A stretch of DNA of 40,110 nucleotides. Origin: an uncultured Christensenella sp. (GTDB taxonomy: Bacteria > Bacillota > Clostridia > Christensenellales > UBA3700). Positions within the stretch are counted from its first letter, which is position 1. Each line of letters begins with the position of its first letter. The position numbers and the translations under genes were made by a program. The notes beneath the pieces were generated by a model, which saw only the letters and a program-made list of their open reading frames with translations, had not been told where the DNA came from and did no database searches. Below, one piece after another: positions 15,794 to 27,400 of this stretch. Location of the stretch: NCBI GenBank assembly GCA_910584635.1, contig CAJUBA010000014.1:1-40110 (forward strand), in the 5' to 3' direction.

Positions 15794-17711
15794 GAAAAAT
15801 ATTAAGAATCAAGGCAAACCGGGCGTTATGTCTTTGCTTGGCAGATTGCTCAAATTCATGTTCAAATACTACAAGATTCAACTTGTAATAGTAGCGATAT
15901 GCATAACGCTTAATTCGATGGCGGCGATAAGTTCTTCGATATTCATTCAGATACTCGTCGACGACGTAATAGAACCGGGTATAGCGAGCGGATGGGAAAG
16001 CGTAAAAGCCAAGTTCTATTCTATAATCGGTCTTATGGCGGGAATATATGTTGTGGGATTGATATGTTCGTTTATATACAGCAGACTTATGGCGTATGTA
16101 ACGCAAGGCTTTTTGTATCATCTAAGACGCGATATGTTCGAGAAAATGCAGTCGCTTCCCATAAAATTTTTTGATACGAATACGCACGGCGATATAATGA
16201 GTTGCTATACCAACGACACCGACGCGATAAGACAGTTGATTTCTCAAAGTTTACCGCAGGCTTACGCGGCGTTGGTAGCAATGATTACGCTTATGATAAC
16301 CATGCTTGTATCAAGCGTATGGCTTACTTTGGTCGTTCTTATCGGGGTGGCGATAATGATATTGGTAACACAGTTCATAGGCGGGAAAAGCGCGAAACAT
16401 TTTATAAAGCAACAGTATTCTATAGGTAAGAGCGAAGGCTTTGTCGAAGAGATGATGAACGGGCAGAAAGTTATCAAAGTTTTCTGTCATGAGGAACAGT
16501 CGAAAATTGATTTCGATAAAATCAACGACAGGCTCTTTAAGGACAGCGAGAAGGCTAACGGCTATGCGAATATTCTTATGCCGATGTTAGGAAATATCGG
16601 ACACGTGCTTTATGTAATAGTTGCAATAGTCGGCGGAATTCTTGTGCTTTACAATGTTCCGAATCTGTCTTTGACGGGAATTGCGACAACCGGCGTCGGA
16701 ATGGGCGCTATCATAGGATTCTTGAACATGAGCAGACAGTTCACGTTCAACATAAGTCAGATATCATCTCAAGTCAACGCGGTAGTTATGGCGACGGCGG
16801 GAGCGGGCAGAGTTTTCGAATTGTTGGATCAGACGTCGGAAACGGACGACGGCTACGTTACGCTTGTCAACGCGAAAGACGACGGCAACGGCGGACTTTG
16901 CGAAAGTCAAATCAGAACGGGACTTTGGGCGTGGAAACATCCCCATAAGGCGGAAGGTACCGTAACGTATGAAAAACTAAGCGGAGATATCGAACTCAAC
17001 GAAGTGGATTTCGGTTACGTCGAAAACAAGATAGTTTTGCATGACGTAACTATTCACGCGCATCCGGGACAGAAAGTAGCGTTTGTAGGCGCGACCGGCG
17101 CGGGCAAGACGACTATTACGAATCTTATCAACAGGTTTTACGATATAGCCGACGGCAAAATAAGATACGACGGTATAAATATCAATAAAATCAAAAAGAG
17201 CGACCTTAGAAGATCTCTGGGAATCGTCTTGCAAGACACCAATCTTTTCACGGGTACGATAATGGATAATATCCGTTACGGAAGACTCGACGCGACGGAC
17301 GAAGAATGTATCGACGCGGCAAAACTTGCAAACGCGCACGATTTCATAACGCGTCTGCCCGGCGGATATTCGACAATGCTTACAGGCGACGGCGCAAATC
17401 TGTCGCAAGGACAAAAGCAGTTGCTCTCCATTGCAAGAGCGGCGGTAGCCGACGCTCCGGTCATGATTCTTGACGAAGCGACCTCTTCGATAGATACCAG
17501 AACGGAAGCGCTGGTTCAGCAGGGTATGGATAGACTTATGGAAGGCAGGACGGTATTCGTTATCGCGCACAGACTTTCCACCGTACAGAATTCCGACGTG
17601 ATAATCGTTTTGGATCACGGCAGAATTATAGAGAAAGGCAGTCATGACGAACTTATCGCTCAAAAAGGTCAGTACTATCAACTCTATACAGGCGCGTTCG
17701 AATTAGAGTAA
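15786..17711 (+). CDS. heterodimeric ABC exporter half, catalytic subunit
   Basis: 641 residues: N-terminal transmembrane domain with six helices, then a nucleotide-binding domain with Walker A GATGAGKT, signature LSQGQKQLL, Walker B MILDEATS with the catalytic Glu, and switch His in AHRLST. It is therefore the ATP-hydrolysing partner of the preceding protein; its LSQGQ sequence matches the pattern of TM288-type subunits. A linker insertion of about 45 residues (YVTLVNAKDDGNGG to WAWKHPHKAEG) lies between the two domains. ATG 15786 was chosen for its GGAGGG Shine-Dalgarno; the reading frame is open further upstream, but only over the partner gene. Last gene of the marR operon. Confidence 0.9.
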   Translation: MNKKNIKNQGKPGVMSLLGRLLKFMFKYYKIQLVIVAICITLNSMAAISSSIFIQILVDDVIEPGIASGWESVKAKFYSIIGLMAGIYVVGLICSFIYSRLMAYVTQGFLYHLRRDMFEKMQSLPIKFFDTNTHGDIMSCYTNDTDAIRQLISQSLPQAYAALVAMITLMITMLVSSVWLTLVVLIGVAIMILVTQFIGGKSAKHFIKQQYSIGKSEGFVEEMMNGQKVIKVFCHEEQSKIDFDKINDRLFKDSEKANGYANILMPMLGNIGHVLYVIVAIVGGILVLYNVPNLSLTGIATTGVGMGAIIGFLNMSRQFTFNISQISSQVNAVVMATAGAGRVFELLDQTSETDDGYVTLVNAKDDGNGGLCESQIRTGLWAWKHPHKAEGTVTYEKLSGDIELNEVDFGYVENKIVLHDVTIHAHPGQKVAFVGATGAGKTTITNLINRFYDIADGKIRYDGININKIKKSDLRRSLGIVLQDTNLFTGTIMDNIRYGRLDATDEECIDAAKLANAHDFITRLPGGYSTMLTGDGANLSQGQKQLLSIARAAVADAPVMILDEATSSIDTRTEALVQQGMDRLMEGRTVFVIAHRLSTVQNSDVIIVLDHGRIIEKGSHDELIAQKGQYYQLYTGAFELE

Positions 17712-17768
17712 TCGCTTGCATAAAAAGTATGATTTAGAAATCAAAGATAATTTTCATAATCCAAAATC

Positions 17769-17808
17769 AACGCGACTCCGCCGTACGAAACGCAGAGTCG
17801 CGTTTAAT
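17769..17808 (+). terminator. intrinsic terminator of the marR-ABC operon
   Basis: AACGCGACTC (17769-17778) pairs with GAGTCGCGTT (17795-17804), followed by TAATTTT. Confidence 0.8.
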
Positions 17809-17960
17809 TTTCCTTAAATATAAAACCGACGAATTTGTTTAACGGCAAATACTGCGAAGATACTTAAGTTTTCCGACAAACTGCAAAAAAAAATGATTAT
17901 TGATTTCTATGTAAAGTTATGTTAAAATGCTTATATAATTGAGATTAAGGGAGAAATAAT

Positions 17961-18200
17961 GTGAAAAAGTTTTTCAAAGCCATCGGCAATGCCGTAGGCA
18001 ATATTCTTAATGCAGTCAAAAGTTTTTTTGCTCATTGGAATTACAGATTACAGCCATATTTTTTAGCGAAAGCGGAAGGGTATAACATAAGTAGAAAACC
18101 CAAAAGTATGAGCGTAATAATAGTAATTCCGTTTTGCTGTTTTTTCCGACTAAATCAAAGTGAAACGGAGATTTTACGACAGGGCGGTTTCACCGACTGA
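17961..18200 (+). CDS. putative small protein whose C-terminal half is repeat-derived
   Basis: 79 codons from a GTG at 17961 with GGGAG 8 bp upstream and TATAAT at 17934-17939 (no clear -35). Residues 1-25 (MKKFFKAIGNAVGNILNAV, then KSFFAH) form an amphipathic helix. From residue 26 the sequence is encoded by the second copy of the 94-bp repeat core (NYRLQPYFLA ... KPKSMSVIIVIPF) and by a degenerate REP hairpin that supplies the tail and stop. Either a short peptide gene has captured a dispersed repeat, or the frame is fortuitous. No family is recognised. It is kept as a low-confidence gene because of the start signals. Confidence 0.35.
   Translation: MKKFFKAIGNAVGNILNAVKSFFAHWNYRLQPYFLAKAEGYNISRKPKSMSVIIVIPFCCFFRLNQSETEILRQGGFTD
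18037..18130. repeat. 94-bp repeat core (copy 2) related to 100-193
   Basis: It begins GGAATTACAGATTACAGCC and ends GTAATTCC, as in the copy at 100-193, with exactly the same 94-bp length. The outer arms of the inverted repeat have decayed. The peptide frame is kept, and the TAA of copy 1 is ATA here. Confidence 0.7.
18145..18186. repeat. degenerate REP-like hairpin, inverted copy
   Basis: TCCGACTAAATCAAAGTGAA followed by ACGGAGATTTTACGAC is the reverse-complement layout of the hairpin at 483-525, with several changes. As at 202-209, it follows the inverted-repeat element after a short gap. Confidence 0.5.
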
Positions 18201-18380
18201 AATCGGAACATGGTTTAGTTTTCGCGCTTTTTCGGAAAATACAATAAAACAGTCTTAAATCTCCGCTAAAACGTATTAATATATAATAATCAATAATATA
18301 ATAGTAAGATAGCCCTATTTTTTAACAGTTTTTTGATACAAAAACACCCAGTATTTGTTAAAAAAAACTTTTTCAGTCTA
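18201..18380. other. non-coding region upstream of the giant surface-protein gene
   Basis: AT-rich, with no gene seen. A 10-bp inverted repeat, TTTTTTAACA (18318-18327) and TGTTAAAAAA (18356-18365), lies just upstream of the -35 box and could be a terminator remnant or a regulator site. Confidence 0.4.
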
Positions 18381-18409
18381 TTGACAGTGAATTTGCCATG
18401 GTGTACAAT
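18381..18409 (+). promoter_or_regulatory. sigma-A promoter of the giant surface-protein gene
   Basis: TTGACA (18381-18386), 17-bp spacer, TACAAT (18404-18409), about 38 bp before the start codon. Confidence 0.8.
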
Positions 18410-18447
18410 GTATATGTAAAATTATAAATTACGATGGGGGAATGTTT

Positions 18448-21400
18448 ATGAATTCTTTGACCAAGCGCAAGATAACCGCCGTTGCGGTATCGGTAATGCT
18501 TGTCGTTGCGATAGTTACGACTTGCATTTTATGCGCGCCTCGATTTGATAATAATAATGACGGAGTTGTCGGAGTCAACAATACTGATGTTTCTTACACT
18601 CAGTATACTCAGAAGTTGACCAGACTGTATAACAGAGACGAAGCGTCTGTTATACATATTACCGACCAGGATAATTCCGCTTACGGAGTTGATATCATAT
18701 ATCCGAAAGATATTTATGTCGATAAAAGCGAAAATCTTTCCGATATAGGTTATTACTTCTATTTCTTTATGACCGGACAAAGTTCGGGAAAAGACAGTTG
18801 GATTGGCGGTGATAAACCATTGAGATATCAGCATTACGCTATGAATCTTCTCGGATATTTTAATAATTCCGCGGGGGAAGGCAAGGCTTATGACCAGGCG
18901 GACGATGCCGGCAGAAAACTCATGAATACGTTCAACGGCTATCAACTATCATACAATATAAACGGAACTAATACTTTCGGAAGTTTGCAGTCGGTTTATG
19001 AAACTGCTGACGGAAGGATACCAAGCGGAAGCGATGCAAATAGAGCCGCGTCGTCGAACATGCATTACGGCATGTTGTTTAACGCAAACAAAGGTTCTTC
19101 TCCTTTCGACGCTACGATAACAATGTTTATGAGAGGCAATAAACCGAATTCGGAGGGTGATTTTGATTATATTACCACAACGTTTGATCAAAGAGACTCT
19201 GCAAATGCAAAATTGATGCTTATGACGACGGAAGAGTCGGGCGGAAGCGGTTGGTCAAGTAAATTTGCTACTGATTTTTCGTCTGTAAGCGCTTCTAGCA
19301 GAGAATTTACAGGGGATTGGATTCATCATTTGGATGCGAATGGCAATGCAACGCACACCAACGGTAAGGTAACTTACGACTATACTACAGACACCAAATC
19401 TTATGCAGACGGAACTACCGTTCCGAAAATGAATATCAAAATTCACGTCTACGATAAAAACGCTCTTGCGACTGCAATAAATAATTTGCAACACAGCGTT
19501 GACGAACTTACTAATTTTGCGGTTGCCACCGGCGGAGAGGGCGTCAACAGCATTGCTGCGGCGCAAGAATTGATAAGACAAGGTACCGAAATTCTTAACG
19601 TGAGAAACGTTTCTGCGGAAAGGGTAAGAACTCTTACCGACGCAATGAATGATTTTGTCTTTGACGTTGCTAGACCTGCTACTTCTTTCTCCGCTTGGAC
19701 TTTCGGAGATAGAGACGGAGGCGGTAAGACGTATCTTTCGACTATTTGGAATAAATATAGCGCAGATTACGCTAAATATTTCACAGTTAATATACAACAT
19801 AAGATTTATAGCGAGTTTGACAATACTGTTGTTCTTGATACAATCAATAGAAATGTCGTATACAACAAAGATACTTACAATAGTTATGCGTACGTTCAGG
19901 ACGCGGGCGACTATACTATAAAATTCACTCCGAGAGATCCCGATACTTACGGTAGCGAGATTAAGCATGCCGTGAGGTGGTCGAGCGCAGGAGACGATCC
20001 AATCGTCGCCCAAATAACGCTTACGATAAACAGGGCAAATATGGACGTCTATCCCGCGAGTGTGCCGAATAGAGGATATAACGGAGAGGCGCAAAATTAC
20101 TCTATGGCGACGGACGGCAGTATCGTTCAACTTAAAGGAGGAATGCAGTCGCAAAACGCAGATTTAGTAGTAAAACTGTTGAAAAACAACCCCGGCGCCA
20201 CAAATCACACGGATTGGGACCAAGCGGGAGTAGGAAACAGTATAAACTTTACCGAAGTAGGCGAACATACCGTTTATTATAGAATTCAGGCTAAAAACCA
20301 TTTGGCTTATACCGGAAGTTACAACGTAAATATCGTTCCGGGAGACGTAGTGGTTACTTTCGGAGCGCAATCTATAAATAAAAACGCAGATGGCGGAACT
20401 CTTACTTACGGAGACGACGTGCTTTCTTCCGAAGATATAATTTCGCAGGGCGTTTTGAGCGTAAAAGTAAACGGTAACGATTCCAACGTTATCAACAAAG
20501 ACGCTTTGAATAATATTCTTTCTCTAGGATTGTTCTCAAACGGCGCGTTCGTTACGGATAATCTTGCTCAAGCAGGCAATCACGCCGTAAAAGTAAAAGA
20601 CTACAAAGCGGTAACTCAAAGCGACGTTGAAAGAGCGGAAAATCCGTCGATTACTTCTTGGAATCAGAGAATCAACGTTACTTTGGCTGACGAATCTTCC
20701 TGCTATAAGATAGCGAAAAAAGAAATAAATATCGTTTGGGGAGAACTTGCCGAGCAGATTTATGACGGTCTTGGCAATCATAGACCTACCGCAGACGTAA
20801 AAGCGGGCGATGAAGTCGCGGGCGGAGAAGTATTTACTTTCAGCACTTATATTCTTAAAGGCGACGAAGTAGGACTCAGCGGCGACAACGCCGGACGTAT
20901 AACCGTCGACGGAGTCGAATACGAAGTTCCTCTTACCGAAGGTAACAACGCAATTTGGGCGGGCGCTTATGTAGTCGGTATTCAATACAATAAGGATGGC
21001 TCCAATTATGTTGTAAGCAATGATACCGCTACCACAGATTTTGAAATCAAGCAGCGCGAAATTCATATCGATGTCCTTGATAAAGACAGCGATTACGCTC
21101 GCGCAATAAACGAGGAACGCAGCGTTAACGCCGAATCAGTTCGCGATATTTATCAAAACGTTATGTTCAACAGCAATACCGGAATCAATAAGGTTTATGA
21201 ATTTGTAGACGGTACTTCTTTGGCTATCGCGGGATCGGCAAGCAGAGTATTTGAAGTAGATATCGTAAACGTACCGACGACGAACGATTCAAATCACGGA
21301 AGTCCCGATTCATTCTATTGCGCAGGCGTTCACACAAACGCTTTGATTGCAAGATTGCGTTCCGCCGATGAAGTTGATTCGAAAGGCGAGGCTATAGATA

Positions 21401-24400
21401 TGAACCGTATCCGCAGTTACAACCTTACTTATACTGCAGGTACACTTACCGTATACGAGGCGGAAATCGAGTCTTCTAGAAGTTATATGAGAAAGACTTT
21501 TGACGGAACTGAGCAGGAGTTTACTCTCAATCCTCAACGTATCGGACTTACCGGTTATGAAGAAATTCATAAAGAGGAAGACGGAGTTGTAGAATTTGTC
21601 TACAGCGAATCCGTAAGCGGACCGTTTACGACAACTCCGATTACGCTTCGCAATTACGCTGAATCGAACAAGATAATCTACTATAAAGTTTCGGCTGCCA
21701 ACCACAAGACGACGGAGGTCAAGTCGTTTACCGCTTATATCGATAAACTTGCTATCGACGTAACGTTGGGAGGTCAGACTACTAAGATTTATTACGGCGA
21801 CGAAATTCCCGATTCTCAGGGTATAATGGACGCGCTCAATATTACGTATCAATGCAGAAAGAGCGATTTTGACGAGAATCAAACTCCTTCGGACTTCGTA
21901 ATAGACGGCAAGTTGCAATTCTTTATTTCTCTTGCCGGACAAAAGGTTACCGATAGAAAGGTAGGCGCGGGATTGTATACAATAGATCTCGAACCTGTCG
22001 ATACCAGCGTGAATTTCCTTGATAACTATAACATCACGTATTCCGGAAGAACGGGAAGCGCAAACGATAACGAACAGGCTTTGGAAATTTCCAAAAGACC
22101 GCTTATCGTAGATTGGAGACAGTCGGGCAGTAACTGGATTGACGACGGTATGCACTTCGTCTACAACGCTACCGCTCCGAATATTCAACCTACGGTTAGA
22201 GCGTTTAGAAACGCGGACCTTTCGGGATACAATGAAAATTCTACGGGCGCAAACACATCCGACGATAATACGGAAGGTACTGTAGAAAACTATGTCGAAG
22301 GCGACGTAATCAAACTCAAAGACCAGACGCTCAGCGGTTCTACTTACAGCGTAGAAGGATACCAGACTCAAAAGACTGAATTGAGCGATACTAACAATAT
22401 TAAAAACTATACGCTTGTCAATCCTACCGCAAGATATTATATCAATCAAAGAACTGTTAAAATAAACGTATTTGACCAAAGCGCAACTTACGGCAACGCT
22501 AAGTCAGTCGCTATGGGAACGCTTATCAGTTCTAAAGAAAAAGGCGCGAACTGGGAATACAACGATTCCAACGATTACAAATTTATTCGCGACCATTATA
22601 TGAACTGGACGCTCACTTCCGAAGCAATCGAAGGAACCGAGAAAGATTATAAGAACGTAGGTTCCTACGATATCGTTCTTTCCGAGAGAGAAGGCAACGA
22701 CGGCGCTGTAGCGAACAACTATAATATTATAGTTTATACAAAACATAAGGACGGCAGTGTAGAAGCGGATCCTACTGCTCACAACAAAGCGGCTTTGTTT
22801 ACAATAGAAAAGGCTACGCTCAATATCGCTCGCAGAGAGTTCAACTTCGACGCAAGTCCTAAAGATCCCGAAGGCGGAGACAATACGCCTAAGGAACGTT
22901 GCTATATCAACGTAGACGAAATCAGAAATATAGTCAAAGTAGTAGGCGCGACTTTGCAAGGTGAAGTTTCTATAGCCATGTCCGAAGCCATTCAATACGG
23001 CGCGGACGGTCAAGTAACGGGTTCTGCAGCAGATCATGAACTGACTACAAACAGAGAAATCGAAATAACGGCAAGAGGTAAGTATTACGTTTGGGTTAGA
23101 ATGACCAACTCCAATTACGAAATATTCGAAGACACTATCGACGTAAATTATCTCACCAACTGGATAAGTATTCTTCTCGGCGATCAAATCACCGCAAATT
23201 ACGGCGATAATGTTATGACATCCGAAGAATTGTTCGACGCTCTTAACGTTAAAGAAATTACCGGAGTTATGGACGAATCCGGTAACATAGAACTCAAAGG
23301 CGAAGCCGCTTGGAGTGCTATTCAGGAAAGAAAATACTTTACTCTCTTCGTAGGCAAAGGAGATAAGACTCCGTTGACGACAAACGAAAGAGTAGACGCG
23401 TACTCCGTATATATGAACGTTAACGCAGCCAACGTAGGCGAAGGCGAGAATGAACTCCACTTCCGTTTTATCGGCGAAAAAATCGGTCAGGGCGTAACTT
23501 CCAACGTAAACGTATACAAAGTTATCGAAAGACCTATATATCTGCAATGGAACGCGAATGTAAACGAAACCTATGGCGAACATAGCGACGAAAGCGCCAG
23601 CCATAAGGGTTATACGCTTATGAACGTTTTGGACGGCGACGATGTCAGAGTAGAAATCGAATATAAGGCAGATGAAGCAAGCGCTACGCCGGGCGAAAAA
23701 TTGGGCAACCACGTTCACTACGTCGGCGACTATATCGCTACGCTTATAGGCGTATCTCACAGCAACTACAGAGTTGCGGTGGTGGGCGACAGAATCGTAT
23801 TCGAAGACGGTAGCGTAGTAAACGTCAACACTTCGCATCTTGTAAAGTCTTTCAGTATCAATAAGAGAGAAATTACCGTAACTATCGAGGATCAGGAACT
23901 TGTATACGGTTCTCTTGACGCGAGAGAGAATGCGGACGGAACAAGCAGCAACAATATTTACAATTTTGTAAACGCAAGTTCCGTATATACGGTTGGAGGA
24001 AGCGGACTGTACGAAGAACATAAAGCGTCCGACGTATTCGAACTCAAAGCGATTTACACTCTCGAACAGGGCTGTAACTATCTTTCGGTCGGAGAACACC
24101 GTATCAGAGGAAACAGCAAAAATACTAAAATAGCGAATCAGTATGAATTAAGATTTGTCAGAAAAGACGGAGGAGCGAACGAACTCGACGCAATACTTAC
24201 GGTTACTCCGGCAGACTTTACTATTGATTCTATGCAGTTCAAAACAATATTCTTTGACGGCAAATCGCATTCGCCGTTAGGAACGGGCGACAATCTTGCT
24301 TCGTTGAGTTATTCGTTTGCAGGCGACGCTGAATACGCTAACGCAAATAGACGCGTATACTTCAACGCAGACGTCAACGCAACGGCAAGCAGCAGCGGCT

Positions 24401-27400
24401 GGAAATTGGCTAGGGACAAAGACGGCTTCTATGAAGAAGCGCTTAGATTCAGAAACGCGGGCGTTCACAAGTTTGCGGTCATGGTAGAAACGCTTAACCA
24501 CAATCCGAGAGTAAGAAACGACATCACGTTTGAAATTCTCGCCGTAAACGTCAATATAAATATGACGTCTCAAGCAAAGAAAACGTACGGAGACGTGATA
24601 TATAACGGCACCGAAGCGGATATCTCCAGATTTATCAAGGAAGGCACCAACCTTACTTTCCAAGTTACCACAGGCAAAGACGAGTGGCACGTGGAAGGTC
24701 TTGAAGACGCGTTTATCTTCTACGTCGTAGCAGGCGGGGAAAACGGCGTTGACAGCGGCGCAGGCGTAGAGGCGGGCAACTTTGCAAACAATGCGGGAAC
24801 TTACCGCGTATATCACAAGTTTGCAGACGGCGAATCGGTTAACTACAACGTAACTTATACGCAGAACAACGGCGTAGGCTGTAACGCAAAAGCGTTTAAG
24901 ATCGAGCCGAGAGAAGTATCCGTAACCTGGCATATACTGGACGAAAACGGAAAATTGAACGGCGCTCCGACAGAAGGCGAAAGCGGATTGATTGACGCTC
25001 CGACAGAATTCGTTTATTCCGGTGAACAGGTTGGTTTGATAGCGAAATTCGTCGCTACAAGATTCAATAGCAGCAAAGGCGAGTTGGAAAATTACAACGA
25101 ATACCTTTACGTTGACGGCGCTGAATTGCCCGACGCAAGAAAAACTCCTTATACCGCAAGCGCAAACTTCGGTATTATGAAGACGGTAGCGAGCAACTAT
25201 ACGCTCAAATCCGATACGACGGGATTCACGTTCGTAATAAATCCGAGAGAGATAGACGTTATCCTTAAAAATCAAGGCGTAACGTACGGTTCAGAAATCG
25301 TATTTAACGAAGGACACGATTACTGGGAGGTAGACGATGAAGAGTGGGAAGATATTCCTAACGCGAACATGACGCTTACTCTTAAACTTCCTACCTTAGG
25401 AGAGGGCAAAAAATTCGTAGCGGCAAAAGATTATGAAATCCATGCTACGTGCGGAAACAGCAACTTTGTAGTAACGTTCAAAAATGAGGACGGCGTAAAA
25501 GGTTGGGGTAAATATACGGTAGCGAAAGCGACTATAACCAACGTTCCCGATCACATGGAAGACCTCAAATATAACGGCGCAAATCAGAACGTCGACATAC
25601 ACAAGCACATCGCCGAGCATCTTGACACTGCTTTGGGAATCAGCGGCGACATGACTTGGGATGACGCAATAGTAACGTACAAGAATGCGAACGGCGAATG
25701 GGTAAGCGCAATTCCTACCGTGAAAGACGCGGGCGAAAGCGTTGTAGAGTTCATGATTACGCTTGCAAACCACAATAACTTCGAAGGTTCTATGACCGTA
25801 AACGTTAGCAAAGCGAACATCGTATTCAACGCAGACGTCGTAGAAGTTCAGTATGGCGAAAAAGTTTTGACATCCGCTGAACTCTTCGAAAGAATGAATA
25901 TCAGAATAAATTCCGCGAGCGATTCGATAGCGGTTACTCTCGATAAGTTGGTATCCTTCTATATTTCCGAGAACGCTAAGAACGTAGGCGAGTACTATTT
26001 GCAAACGCAAATCCTCGACGGAGCGGATAAGAACTTTGAGGTATCTCTTGCTCAAGAGTCTGAGCAAACGAATACTCCTTACCACATCGTACCGAGAATC
26101 ATCACGGTAGATTGGGGCAATGCCGACAGAGTATACAAAGGTGAAGATTGGTATTTTACAGCGGTAGGATTCGGCAACGTGATGGATGGGGATACGATTT
26201 CAACTCCGACATACAGTCTTATCATGGAAGACGGCGAATATCCTGCGAAAGCAAGAAACGTCGGCGATTACAAAGTTAAGATTTTCGTCAACAGTTCCAA
26301 CGTTAATTACGTTGTTGACGAAGCAAGCAGATACAATACGTTTACCATACTTCCTAAAGAAGTAGAAGTTGAATGGGACGTTAAGAACTTCACTTATGAC
26401 GGCGAAGGACACATGCTTGAAGCAAAGATAGTCGGCGGAGTATTGAGCGGAGAGTCTTGTAATATCATTACCTACAGTGCGAAAGTAGTAAGCGCGGGCA
26501 ATCATATCGCCAGCGTTGTAAAACTCGACAATGAAAACTATACCGTTCCCGAATACGCTACGGCAGAGTTCACAATCGAGCCGAAAGAGGTACATATTGT
26601 TTGGGAAGTTGAAAACTTTGTATACAACGGTTCCAATCAATGTATCAAAGCCTACGTAAATACAAGCGATCTTGTAGGCGACGATAAGTGCGAAGTAATC
26701 GTAAGCGGCGGCGGAATCAACGCAGGTACGCACAGAGCGATTGTATCGGAACTTAAGAATCCTAACTACAAGTTGCCCGAAGGCGGCGCAGGTCAGGAAT
26801 TCTCCATCGCTCCGCGCGTAATCCAATCGATAGTATGGTCTGATACTTCGCTCACTTACAACGAAGTAAACGGAGTTCCGCAAGCGCAACTTCCGACCGC
26901 TACGGTAGGAGAAGGCAAAGTTGAAGGAGATACCGTTGAATTCGAAATCTTTGTAGAGCAAGGCAGCGCAATCAACGCAGGTAGTTACAGAGCGTCTGTA
27001 GTAGGCGTAAACAATATCAACTATATCCTTGCCGAGAACGTAACGAACGATTCGACCAACTTTGAAATCAAGAAGGCTGAAAACTCGCTCGGCAACGACA
27101 TTAAGTTGCCGGTCAAAGACGGCGGTTTGCCGGCGCTCGCTGACTTCGAATCCGTTTCTACCAAGTACGGCAGTCCTGTGGTTAAGTACTTCAAGAACGC
27201 GGAACTTACCGACGAGTATACCGGAAACCTCAACGACGCGCCTAAGGGTAAATATTACGTAGTCGTTATGGTTGAAGGAACGGAGAACTACGATACCGTA
27301 AGCAGAACGTTTGAAGTAGACGTAGACGGTAAATCCAACAAGGGCGGACTTATTGCAGGTATCGTCGTGCCAATCGTAGTAGTTGCTATCGCAGGCGCAG

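Noticed and set aside
24277..25275. Long minus-strand open frames opposite the giant surface-protein gene (also at 21310-22479, 22504-24099 and 26200-27579)
   Set aside because: They are antisense to a strongly coding plus-strand gene. They arise from its codon bias, have arginine/tyrosine/valine-rich meaningless translations and show no family motif.
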